NCBI GenBank assembly: GCA_934501115.1
Contig: CAKSTO010000046.1
Coordinates: forward strand, 1-17,535
Reading direction: 5' to 3'
Length of the DNA stretch: 17,535 nucleotides
Source of the DNA: an uncultured Faecalibacterium sp.
GTDB lineage: Bacteria > Bacillota > Clostridia > Oscillospirales > Ruminococcaceae
Made by a program: the position numbers and the translations under genes. Shown here one piece after another: positions 5,839-12,943 of the stretch. Below the pieces are notes generated by a model. The model was not told where the DNA came from, did not search any database, and worked only from the letters and a program-made list of their open reading frames with translations. How positions within the stretch are numbered: position 1 is the first letter of the stretch; each line of letters starts with the position of its first letter.

Positions 5839-6453
5839 ATGATCTACTGCTTAACAGGAAAAATCGTCAAAAAAAGCATGAATGCCGTGGTGCTCAGCTG
5901 CGGCGGTGTGGGCTACTACGCCCAGTGCCCGGCCAGCGTGGCGGGCGCACTGCCCGGTGTGGGCAAGGAAGCTACCATCTACACCGTGATGAGCGTCACC
6001 GAGAACGACGTGAGCCTTTACGGCTTTGCCACTGAGGAGCAGCAGGCTTGCTTTGAGATGTTGACCGCCGTGTCCGGCGTGGGGCCGAAGGTGGGGCTTG
6101 CCATCCTGAGTGTGATGGAGCCGGAGCGGGTGGCGCTGGCGATCTCGGCAGGCGACCATAAGGCGTTCAAGGCGGCGTCCGGTGTGGGGCCGAAGCTCGC
6201 CCAGCGCATCGTGCTGGAGCTGAAGGACAAGGTCGCCAAGGGCTTTGTGGACGGCATTTCGCTGGAGGATGTGGCGGGCGCTTCCGCCGACACGCCGGCA
6301 TCGCAGGGCAGCAGTCAGGCCATTGCGGCGCTGGTATCGCTGGGCTACAGCCAGAGCGAAGCCGCACTGGCTGTTTCCAGAATCGACGGGGCATTGCCCG
6401 TGGAAGAGATCATCAAGCTGGCTCTGCGCGGCATGGCAGCAGGCAGGAGGTAA
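5839..6453 (+). CDS. ruvA: Holliday junction branch migration protein RuvA
   Basis: A 204-residue protein forming the tetramer that clamps the junction and loads RuvB. The N-terminal OB fold (MIYCLTGKIVKKSMNAVVLS) is followed by two helix-hairpin-helix motifs, LTAVSGVGPKVGLAILSV and AFKAASGVGPKLAQRIVLEL. A flexible linker leads to a C-terminal RuvB-contact domain (about 155-204, IAALVSLGYSQSEAALAV). Its stop is immediately followed by the ruvB start, consistent with translational coupling. Confidence 0.96.
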   Translation: MIYCLTGKIVKKSMNAVVLSCGGVGYYAQCPASVAGALPGVGKEATIYTVMSVTENDVSLYGFATEEQQACFEMLTAVSGVGPKVGLAILSVMEPERVALAISAGDHKAFKAASGVGPKLAQRIVLELKDKVAKGFVDGISLEDVAGASADTPASQGSSQAIAALVSLGYSQSEAALAVSRIDGALPVEEIIKLALRGMAAGRR

Positions 6454-7512
6454 ATGATGCAGGACGAAACCGCGCTGTATGGCGCAAAAATGATGCAGCC
6501 CGGCATGACGGCGGCGGACAGCGAGGAAAACAACCTTCGCCCGCAGCACCTTGAGGACTACATTGGTCAGGAAAAGGTCAAGCAAAACCTGAAGATCTAT
6601 CTGGAGGCTGCCAAGCGGCGCGGGGAACCCATGGATCACATTCTGCTCTACGGCCCTCCGGGTCTGGGCAAGACTACGCTGGCGGGCATCATCGCCAACG
6701 AGATGGGGGTGCAGATCCGCATCACCAGCGGCCCGGCCATCGAAAAGCCCGGCGACCTCGCCGCCCTGCTGACCAACCTGCAGGAAGGGGACGTGCTGTT
6801 CATCGACGAGATCCACCGCCTGTCCCGGCAGGTGGAAGAGGTGCTGTATCCGGCGCTGGAGGATTATGCGCTGGATATCATGATCGGCAAGGGTCCCAGC
6901 GCCCAGAGCATCCGCATCAACCTGCCGCGGTTCACGCTGGTGGGCGCCACTACCCGTGCCGGGCAGATCACCGGCCCGCTGCGGGATCGCTTCGGCGTGC
7001 TGCTCAAGCTGGAGCTTTACAGCCCCGACGAGCTGAGTCGGATCATCCAGCGTTCGGCAGGCATTCTGGATCAGCCCATCACGCCAGAGGGAGCGTACGA
7101 GCTGGCAAAGTGCAGTCGGGGCACGCCCCGCGTGGCAAACCGCTTTTTGAAGCGCATCCGCGATTTTGCCACCGTGCTGGGTGATGGCGTCATTGACCGG
7201 GACGTGGCGCTGATGGGGCTGAAGCGGATGGACGTGGACGCACTGGGTCTGGACGAACTGGATCGCAGCCTGCTGCGCGCCATCATTGAAATGTATAACG
7301 GCGGCCCTGTGGGTCTGGAAACGCTGGCTGCGGCTCTCGGTGAGGAAGCCGTCACGCTGGAAGACCTGTGTGAGCCGTATCTGATGCAGATGGGCTTTTT
7401 GACCCGGACGCCGCGCGGGCGCTGTGTCACCCGGCTGGCTTACGAACATCTTGGCATGAGAGCGCCGGAGTCCGGCTCACCGGAGGACAACGGGCAGCAG
7501 AGTTTGTTCTGA
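6454..7512 (+). CDS. ruvB: Holliday junction helicase motor RuvB
   Basis: A 352-residue AAA+ hexameric motor that drives branch migration. Walker A is GPPGLGKT (67-74), Walker B is LFIDEIH (115-121), sensor 1 is GATTRAG (164-170), the arginine finger lies in GPLRDRFG (R177), and a C-terminal winged helix is present (around EEAVTLEDLCEPYLMQMGFL). AGGAGG (6445-6450) lies upstream of two adjacent ATGs at 6454 and 6457; the second has the better spacing, so the true protein may be one residue shorter. A hairpin-rich repeat begins at the very next base after the stop. Confidence 0.96.
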   Translation: MMQDETALYGAKMMQPGMTAADSEENNLRPQHLEDYIGQEKVKQNLKIYLEAAKRRGEPMDHILLYGPPGLGKTTLAGIIANEMGVQIRITSGPAIEKPGDLAALLTNLQEGDVLFIDEIHRLSRQVEEVLYPALEDYALDIMIGKGPSAQSIRINLPRFTLVGATTRAGQITGPLRDRFGVLLKLELYSPDELSRIIQRSAGILDQPITPEGAYELAKCSRGTPRVANRFLKRIRDFATVLGDGVIDRDVALMGLKRMDVDALGLDELDRSLLRAIIEMYNGGPVGLETLAAALGEEAVTLEDLCEPYLMQMGFLTRTPRGRCVTRLAYEHLGMRAPESGSPEDNGQQSLF

Positions 7513-7636
7513 CCCTCTCAGGCCGCTTCGCGTCCAGCTCTCCCTTCGGGAGAGCTTCATGAGCGAAAACCAAAAGATGCCAAAAGCTCCCCCTTTCGGG
7601 GGAGCTGGCAATGCCGCAAGGCATTGACTGAGAGGG
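7513..7636 (-). repeat. MITE-like palindromic repeat with terminal inverted repeats
   Basis: A 124-bp element bounded by CCCTCTCAG (7513-7521) and its exact inverse CTGAGAGGG (7628-7636). It contains three hairpins: AGCTCTCCC/GGGAGAGCT (7536-7556), AGCTCCCCC/GGGGGAGCT (7585-7606) and AATGCC/GGCATT closed by a GCAA tetraloop (7610-7625). It encodes no protein. A shorter copy of one end lies at 12745-12773. It fills the ruvB-glmM gap and may attenuate read-through from ruvB. Confidence 0.7.
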
Positions 7637-7652
7637 TTCTTCTTTCTATAGA
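7624..7652 (+). promoter_or_regulatory. Candidate glmM promoter overlapping the repeat end
   Basis: -35 TTGACT (7624-7629), a 17-bp spacer and -10 TATAGA (7647-7652). The -35 lies inside the terminal inverted repeat of the 7513-7636 element. The predicted transcription start would leave only about ten bases before the glmM ATG, so the mRNA would be nearly leaderless; that lowers confidence. Confidence 0.5.
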
Positions 7653-7667
7653 AAGTGGGGTATTATT

Positions 7668-9023
7668 ATGGGAAAATATTTTGGAACCGATGGCGTGCGC
7701 GGCGTGGCCGGCGCAGACCTGACCTGTGAGCTGGCAATGAAGATCGGGCGCGGCGCTGCTGCGGTGCTGACCGGCAGCACCGGCCACCGCCCCCGCATCC
7801 TCATCGGCAAGGATACCCGCCAGTCCGGCGATATGCTGGAAGCAGCCCTGACCGCCGGTCTGTGCAGTGTGGGTGCAGATGTAGAAAGTCTGGGCGTTCT
7901 GCCCACGCCCGCCGTGGCCTATCTGGTGGGCAGGTACAACGCCGACGCCGGCATCGTGATCTCGGCGTCCCACAACCCGATGGAGTTCAACGGCATCAAG
8001 ATCTTTGCCGGCACCGGCTACAAGCTGCCGGACGAGGTGGAAAACGAGATCGAGGCCTACATCGACAACGACTGCGCGGGCATCGAGCTGAAGACCGGTG
8101 CGGACGTGGGGCGTGCGTACCGCCGCGACGATGGCCTGCAGGACTATGTGGATCACCTGTACGAGTCCATCCACGGCGACCTGACCGGCCTGAACGTCTG
8201 CATCGACTGTGCAAACGGCGCATCCGCAGCAGTGGCACAGAAGCTGTTCCCCCGTCTGGGCGCAAAGTGCACCTTTATCGGCATTGCGCCGGACGGTGAG
8301 AACATCAACAGGGGCGTGGGCAGCACCCATCTGGAAAATCTGGAAAAGGCCGTGGTGGAAGGCGGCTTTGACTGCGGCATTGCCTTTGACGGCGACGCCG
8401 ACCGCTGCCTTGGCTGCGACGAAAAGGGTCAGGAGATGGACGGCGACAAGATCATTGCCCTGCTGGCGATGACCATGAAGGAAAAAGGCCGTCTGGACGG
8501 CGACACCGCTGTGGTCACGGTCATGTCCAATCTGGGCTTTATTAAATATATGGAGTCGCAGGGCATCAACACCGAAAAGACTGCGGTGGGCGACCGCTAT
8601 GTGCTGGAAAACATGCGTGAGAACGGGTTTGCCATCGGCGGCGAGCAGAGCGGCCATGTCATCCTGCTGCACCATGCCACCACCGGCGACGGTGAGCTGA
8701 CCGCCGGCAAGCTGCTCAAGCTGCTGGCGGAGAGCGGCAAAAAGATGAGCGAACTGAACGGGATCTATGCCCAGTACCCGCAGGTGCTGGTGAATGTGAC
8801 CGCCAACGCCGCCCAGAAAAAAGCCTACAAAGAGGACGAGGTGCTGGCCGGTTTTATTGAGAACGAACAGCAGAAGCTCATGGGCATGGGGCGTGTGCTG
8901 GTGCGGGTGTCCGGCACCGAGCCGAAGATCCGCGTGATGGTGGAGGGGCAGGATCTGGACGCCATCCATCGCTGCGCCGACCGTATCGTGGATAAGATCA
9001 ACAAACGCATTCTGGGCCAGTAA
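7668..9023 (+). CDS. glmM: Phosphoglucosamine mutase GlmM
   Basis: A 451-residue enzyme that converts glucosamine-6-phosphate to glucosamine-1-phosphate for UDP-GlcNAc and peptidoglycan synthesis. The N-terminus MGKYFGTDGVRGVAG is diagnostic. The phosphoserine loop is SASHNP (S101), the metal-binding loop DGDADR is at 241-246, the sugar-binding loop is GGEQSGH, and the C-terminal phosphate-binding loop is RVSGTEPKIRVMVEG. The gene has a weak RBS (GTGGGG, 7655-7660) and follows the repeat at 7513-7636. The methyltransferase gene follows 28 bases later, probably in the same transcript. Confidence 0.96.
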   Translation: MGKYFGTDGVRGVAGADLTCELAMKIGRGAAAVLTGSTGHRPRILIGKDTRQSGDMLEAALTAGLCSVGADVESLGVLPTPAVAYLVGRYNADAGIVISASHNPMEFNGIKIFAGTGYKLPDEVENEIEAYIDNDCAGIELKTGADVGRAYRRDDGLQDYVDHLYESIHGDLTGLNVCIDCANGASAAVAQKLFPRLGAKCTFIGIAPDGENINRGVGSTHLENLEKAVVEGGFDCGIAFDGDADRCLGCDEKGQEMDGDKIIALLAMTMKEKGRLDGDTAVVTVMSNLGFIKYMESQGINTEKTAVGDRYVLENMRENGFAIGGEQSGHVILLHHATTGDGELTAGKLLKLLAESGKKMSELNGIYAQYPQVLVNVTANAAQKKAYKEDEVLAGFIENEQQKLMGMGRVLVRVSGTEPKIRVMVEGQDLDAIHRCADRIVDKINKRILGQ

Positions 9024-9051
9024 GAAACGGATAAAAAGAAGGGAGGACGCT

Positions 9052-9927
9052 ATGCGCCCTGCAGATACCTGGAAAGATTATGAGCTGCTGGATGCCACCG
9101 ACGGCAACCGGCTGGAGCGCTGGGGTGAGACGATCCTGATCCGCCCCGACCCGCAGGTGGTGTGGAAAACGCCCAAGCAGAGCCCGCTGTGGGCGAAGGC
9201 GGACGCGGTGTACCACCGCTCCAATCAGGGCGGCGGCGAGTGGGAGTACAAGCGCCGCCTGCCTGAAAAGTGGAAGATCAGCTGCGGCGAGGGCGAGGAT
9301 AAGCTCACTCTCATCGTCAGCCCCACCGGCTTCAAGCACACCGGCGTGTTCCCGGAGCAGGCCGTCAACTGGGCGTGGTACGCCAAAAAGATCCGCGCCG
9401 CAGGCCGCCCGGTAAAGGTGCTGAACCTGTTCGGCTACACCGGCGGTGCCACGCTGGCCTGTGCGGCGGCAGGTGCCACCGTCTGCCATGTGGATGCCTC
9501 CAAGGGCATTGTGGCGTGGGGCAAGGACAATGCCGCGGCCAGCGGCCTTGCCGACCGGCCCATCCGCTGGCTGGTGGACGACTGTGCCAAGTTCGTTGCG
9601 CGGGAAAAGCGCCGCGGCAACACCTACGACGGCATCATCATGGACCCGCCCAGCTACGGGCGCGGCCCCGGCGGTGAGATCTGGAAGCTGGAGGACTGCA
9701 TCTACGACCTCATCAGCCAGTGCGAAGAGGTGCTGAGCGATACACCGCTGTTTTTTGCAGTGAACAGCTACACCACCGGCCTGTCCCCGGCGGTCATGGA
9801 GTATATGCTCAAGACCACGCTGGTGCCTCGCTTTGGCGGCGAGACCTCCTGCGACGAGATCGGCCTGCCGGTCTCTGCCACCGGCGGCGTGGTGCCCTGC
9901 GGCGCGACCGCCATCTGGGAAGAATAA
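9052..9927 (+). CDS. Class I SAM-dependent methyltransferase (RlmI/COG1092-like)
   Basis: A 291-residue Rossmann-fold methyltransferase. Motif I is NLFGYTGG (125-132), the acidic residue binding the SAM ribose is in HVDASKG (D148), and motif IV is DPPSYGRG (198-205). The layout resembles the catalytic part of RlmI/RlmK-type 23S rRNA cytosine methyltransferases, but no N-terminal PUA domain is evident. An RNA substrate is therefore likely and the exact target unknown. The start is supported by GGGAGG (9041-9046). Its nearest neighbour glmM suggests shared transcription, not a shared pathway. Confidence 0.85.
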   Translation: MRPADTWKDYELLDATDGNRLERWGETILIRPDPQVVWKTPKQSPLWAKADAVYHRSNQGGGEWEYKRRLPEKWKISCGEGEDKLTLIVSPTGFKHTGVFPEQAVNWAWYAKKIRAAGRPVKVLNLFGYTGGATLACAAAGATVCHVDASKGIVAWGKDNAAASGLADRPIRWLVDDCAKFVAREKRRGNTYDGIIMDPPSYGRGPGGEIWKLEDCIYDLISQCEEVLSDTPLFFAVNSYTTGLSPAVMEYMLKTTLVPRFGGETSCDEIGLPVSATGGVVPCGATAIWEE

Positions 9928-9944
9928 ATAAGCCGAAACGATTG

Positions 9945-10053
9945 AAATGGCCTCCGCTTTGCTCTGGCCATATTCAGCGGAAAATAGATTTTTAATTTTG
10001 CGTTTGTCGCGGCCTGCGGGCCGCTCCAAACGCATTTTCACGGGAGGGGCCGC
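9945..10053 (-). repeat. CGCA-hairpin/pseudoknot intergenic repeat, inverted copy
   Basis: On the minus strand the order is leader GCGGCCCCTCCCGTGAAAAT, then a hairpin (10033-10000) with a CGCA loop and a tandem GA/GA mismatch, an A-rich spacer, and the box TTCCGCTGAATATGGCCAG. In that last part TCCGCT (9981-9976) pairs with AGCGGA (9958-9953), and TGGCC (9970-9966 region) pairs with GGCCA (9952-9948), in interlocked pseudoknot order. It aligns base for base over most of its length with 12824-12932. It fills the gap between the methyltransferase gene and ecfA1. Confidence 0.8.
10000..10038 (+). terminator. Probable terminator after the methyltransferase gene
   Basis: On the + strand the repeat's hairpin (arms 10000-10014 and 10019-10033, with a two-base internal mismatch) is followed by ATTTTCA. 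The T run is short, so efficiency is uncertain. It would separate the glmM-methyltransferase transcript from the ecf operon. Confidence 0.45.
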
Positions 10054-10103
10054 CCTAAGGCAGCCTTCCTGAAAAAATGAAGAAGATCCAAGGATGGGGT
10101 ACA

Positions 10104-10120
10104 GCCCCTTTCAGAGGGGC
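10104..10120 (+). other. Short hairpin in the ecfA1 leader
   Basis: GCCCCT (10104-10109) pairs with AGGGGC (10115-10120) across a 5-base loop, 24 bases before the ecfA1 start. There is no T tail, so it is not a terminator; it may shape the ecfA1 5' leader. I see no convincing promoter between 10054 and 10144. Confidence 0.35.
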
Positions 10121-10144
10121 GCACCACCAGAAAGAGAAACACAA

Positions 10145-10984
10145 ATGGAAGAGACGATTTTAACAGCACAAAATCTGAAATTCCGCTACGACAGCGACCA
10201 GCCGGTTTACGCACTGGACGGTGTCTCAACGGAAGTAAAGCGCGGCGAATTTGTGGCCGTGCTGGGTGCCAACGGCTGCGGCAAGTCCACGCTGGCAAAG
10301 CACTTCAACGCCATCCTGCTGCCGGAGAGCGGCAAGGTCTACGTGGAGGGCATGGACACCGCAGACGATGACAAGATCTATGATATCCGCCAGACCGTGG
10401 GCATGGTGTTCCAGAACCCGGACAACCAGATCGTTGCCACCGTGGTGGAGGAAGACGTTGCCTTTGCACTGGAAAATCTCGGCGTGCCGCCCGAGGAGAT
10501 GCGCCGCCGCGTGGACGACTCCATGAAAATGGCCGGCATCTATGAGTACCGCGAGCGCGCACCCCACAACCTTTCCGGCGGGCAGAAACAGCGCGTTGCC
10601 ATTGCGGGCGTGGTCGCCATGCGGCCGGACTGCCTGATCTTAGACGAAGCCACCGCCATGCTCGACCCCCGGGGTCGTGAGCAGGTGATGCAGACCATCC
10701 ACTACCTGAACAAGAACATGGGCATTACCGTAGTGTCCATCACCCACTACATGGAGGAAGCTGCGCAGGCCGACCGTGTGCTGGTGATGAGCAAGGGTCA
10801 TGTGGTGATGGAGGGCACCCCCAAAGAGGTGTTCAGCCAGACCGAAAAGGTGCGTTCCCTGCATCTGGACGTGCCGCAGGCCGCAGAGCTGCGGGACGAG
10901 CTGGTCAAGGCCGGCATCCCGATGCCGGAGGGCATCATCAACACCGGCGAATGCGCACAGGCTCTGTACGAGCTTTTGCAGTAA
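10145..10984 (+). CDS. ecfA1: ECF transporter ATPase EcfA1
   Basis: A 279-residue ABC ATPase of the energy-coupling factor module, which powers uptake of vitamins or metals by separate S components. Walker A is GANGCGKST (41-49), the Q-loop VFQNPDNQ (Q90), the signature LSGGQKQR (143-150), Walker B CLILDEATAMLD (163-174) and the H-loop ITHYMEEA (H201). The C-terminal extension typical of EcfA is present. The start at 10145 matches family N-termini; the RBS is a weak AGAAAGAG (10129-10136). An in-frame ATG at 10094 would add 17 atypical residues. It is first of ecfA1-ecfA2-ecfT. Confidence 0.93.
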   Translation: MEETILTAQNLKFRYDSDQPVYALDGVSTEVKRGEFVAVLGANGCGKSTLAKHFNAILLPESGKVYVEGMDTADDDKIYDIRQTVGMVFQNPDNQIVATVVEEDVAFALENLGVPPEEMRRRVDDSMKMAGIYEYRERAPHNLSGGQKQRVAIAGVVAMRPDCLILDEATAMLDPRGREQVMQTIHYLNKNMGITVVSITHYMEEAAQADRVLVMSKGHVVMEGTPKEVFSQTEKVRSLHLDVPQAAELRDELVKAGIPMPEGIINTGECAQALYELLQ

Positions 10985-11000
10985 GGGGGGAAGGACGCAA

Positions 11001-11921
11001 ATGGCAGATATCATCAAAGTAGAACATCTGAGCTACGTCTACAACCCCGGCATGCCCAACGCGGTCACTGCGCTGGACGATGTGAGCTTTACGGTGGAAG
11101 AGGGCGACTTTGTGGGCATCATCGGAGCTACCGGCTCCGGCAAGAGCACCCTCATCACCCACATGAACGGCCTGAACAAGCCCACCGGCGGCAAAATTTA
11201 TATCGATGGGCGCGACCTGTGGGCTGACCCGGAGAAGATCCGGGATTTCCGCTTCCTCACAGGTCTTGTGTTCCAGTATCCGGAATACCAGCTGTTTGAG
11301 GAGACCTGCTATAAGGACATCGCCTTCGGCCCCAGAAATATGGGTCTGGACGAAGCCGAGATCGACCGCCGCGTGCATGAAGCCGCCGATTTCGTCGGTC
11401 TTGATCCGGCGCTGCTGGAGCGCAGCCCCTTTGAGCTGTCCGGCGGCCAGAAGCGCCGTGTTGCCGTGGCGGGCGTCATGGCCATGAAGCCCCGCATCCT
11501 TGTGCTGGACGAGCCTGCCGCCGGTCTGGACCCGGAGGGGCGCGACGATATCCTCAGCGAGGTGAAGGAGTACCACAAAAAGACCGGCACCACGGTGCTG
11601 CTGGTGTCCCACAGCATGGAGGACATTGCCAAGTACGCCAACCGTGTTCTCGTGATGAGCAATAAGAAGATCGCCATGTACGACACGGTAGAAAAAGTCT
11701 TTGCCCGCGCCCCGGAGCTGCTGGAGCTGGGTCTTTCTGTCCCGCAGGTAACGAAGATCTTCCTCAAGCTGCGGGAGATGGGGGTGGACGTGCCCGCCGA
11801 TGTGTACACCATCCCCTATGCCGTTAAGATGATTTTGGAAGCCAAGAAGCGCCGTGACGCAGGCGAGAGTCTTGTGCTCCCGCGCAGGGCGGAGAAGAAA
11901 GAAGGTGCTGACAAATGCTGA
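11001..11921 (+). CDS. ecfA2: ECF transporter ATPase EcfA2
   Basis: A 306-residue partner ATPase that forms the EcfA1-A2 heterodimer. Walker A is GATGSGKST (42-50), the Q-loop VFQYPEYQ (Q92), the signature LSGGQKRR (146-153) and Walker B ILVLDEPAAGLDP (166-178). The H-loop His lies in VSHSMEDIAKYA. A strong GGGGGGAAGG (10985-10994) lies upstream. It overlaps the ecfT start by seven bases, so the two are translationally coupled. Confidence 0.93.
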   Translation: MADIIKVEHLSYVYNPGMPNAVTALDDVSFTVEEGDFVGIIGATGSGKSTLITHMNGLNKPTGGKIYIDGRDLWADPEKIRDFRFLTGLVFQYPEYQLFEETCYKDIAFGPRNMGLDEAEIDRRVHEAADFVGLDPALLERSPFELSGGQKRRVAVAGVMAMKPRILVLDEPAAGLDPEGRDDILSEVKEYHKKTGTTVLLVSHSMEDIAKYANRVLVMSNKKIAMYDTVEKVFARAPELLELGLSVPQVTKIFLKLREMGVDVPADVYTIPYAVKMILEAKKRRDAGESLVLPRRAEKKEGADKC

Positions 11922-12730
11922 GAGATATCACCATCGGTCAGCACTTTCCGGGCAGCAGCCTTGTGCACCGGTTCGACCCGCGCCTGAAGCTGGTGCTGAC
12001 CATTGCCTATATCGTGCTGCTGTTTGCAGCCTCCAATCCGCTGGGTCTTACCCTTTCCATCCTGTTTTTGGCAGTGATGTACAAGGTGGCAAAGATCCCT
12101 GCCAAAATGATCCTGAAGAGCCTGAAGCCCATCCTGCCCATTGTGATCTTCACGGCGGTGCTGAACCTGTTTTTTGTGTCGGGTGAGGGCGAACCGCTGG
12201 TACACATCTGGTTTCTGACCATTTATGCCGAGGGTGTGCGCTATGCTGTGCTGATGGCAGTGCGCGTGATGGCGCTGATTGCGGGCACCAGCCTGCTCAC
12301 CTATACCACCAGCCCCATCGTGCTCACGGATGCCATCGAGCAGCTGCTCAAGCCTTTGGGCAAACTGCACTTCCCGGTGCACGAGCTGGCGATGATGATG
12401 AGCATCGCCCTGCGGTTCATCCCGACCCTCATTGAGGAGACGGACAAAATTATGAACGCCCAGAAGGCCCGCGGTGCCCAGCTGGACACCGGCAAAATGA
12501 CCGACCGGGTCAAGGCGCTGGTGCCGGTGCTCATCCCGCTGTTCATTTCGGCCTTCCGCCGCGCGGACGAGCTGGCCATGGCCATGGAATGCCGCTGCTA
12601 CCGGGGCGGCGACGGCCGCACCCGCCTGAAGGTGCTGCGCTGCGAAAAGCAGGATTATATCGATCTGGCCGTGTGCATCGCCTGCTTTGCAGTGATCCTT
12701 GCCTCCCGGCTGGTGTTCCCGAATTTTTAA
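11915..12730 (+). CDS. ecfT: ECF transporter transmembrane component EcfT
   Basis: A 271-residue membrane protein that couples the ATPase pair to interchangeable S components. Hydrophobic helices lie at about 25-57, 72-90, 108-130, 158-172, 200-212 and 250-267. The two cytoplasmic coupling motifs are visible: ARG at 185-187 in NAQKARGAQ and the related CRCYRGG at 226-232. The start overlaps the ecfA2 end, with GAAGGTG as RBS. No S component is encoded in the window, so this is a shared (group II) module. The substrate cannot be told. Confidence 0.93.
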   Translation: MLRDITIGQHFPGSSLVHRFDPRLKLVLTIAYIVLLFAASNPLGLTLSILFLAVMYKVAKIPAKMILKSLKPILPIVIFTAVLNLFFVSGEGEPLVHIWFLTIYAEGVRYAVLMAVRVMALIAGTSLLTYTTSPIVLTDAIEQLLKPLGKLHFPVHELAMMMSIALRFIPTLIEETDKIMNAQKARGAQLDTGKMTDRVKALVPVLIPLFISAFRRADELAMAMECRCYRGGDGRTRLKVLRCEKQDYIDLAVCIACFAVILASRLVFPNF

Positions 12731-12744
12731 GGTGAACGACCTCG

Positions 12745-12773
12745 CCCTCTCAGTCACCTTCGGTGACAGCCCC
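12745..12773 (+). repeat. Truncated copy of the MITE-like repeat
   Basis: CCCTCTCAGTCA (12745-12756) matches the inverse of the 7513-7636 element's end. It is followed by a small hairpin GTCACC/GGTGAC (12753-12767) and AGCCCC. The other terminus is missing. It lies 15 bases after the ecfT stop, and the structured repeat begins 51 bases further on. Confidence 0.55.
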
Positions 12774-12823
12774 TACTTTGGAAAATGACCTTTTCTGGTG
12801 TGAGAAAAATGCCGCTTTCCACT

Positions 12824-12932
12824 GCGGCCCCTCCGGTGAAAATGCGTCTGTCGCGGCCCGCAGGCCGCGACAGACGCGAAATAAAAAACTCTCTTCCGCT
12901 GAATATGGCCAGAGCGAAGCGGAGGCCATTTT
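12824..12932 (+). repeat. CGCA-hairpin/pseudoknot intergenic repeat, direct copy
   Basis: The leader GCGGCCCCTCCGGTGAAAAT precedes a 15-bp perfect hairpin (12844-12858 with 12863-12877) with a CGCA loop. An A-rich spacer (12878-12893) follows, then an interlocked pair of stems. TCCGCT (12895-12900) pairs with AGCGGA (12918-12923), and TGGCC (12906-12910) with GGCCA (12924-12928), which is H-type pseudoknot topology. Compared with the copy at 9945-10053, the hairpin shows a paired C-G to T-A exchange. The element ends 11 bases before the truA ATG. Confidence 0.8.
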
Positions 12933-12943
12933 AAATTTAAACT

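Noticed and set aside
5851..7449. A 532-codon minus-strand frame opposite ruvA and ruvB
   Set aside because: Antisense shadow of two highly conserved genes; its composition is His/Gln/Arg-rich and no domain is visible.
7513..7636. The three-hairpin region as a riboswitch controlling glmM (glmS-like)
   Set aside because: No glmS ribozyme core or known aptamer is visible. The flanking exact inverted repeats and the second fragment near 12.7 kb point to a repeat element.
10094..10144. An upstream ATG for ecfA1 at 10094
   Set aside because: It would add 17 residues unlike any EcfA N-terminus and overlap a hairpin; 10145 fits the family start.
7513..12932. A CRISPR array made from the repeated hairpins
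   Set aside because: The copies are few, far apart, in different orientations and without regular spacers; no cas genes are present.
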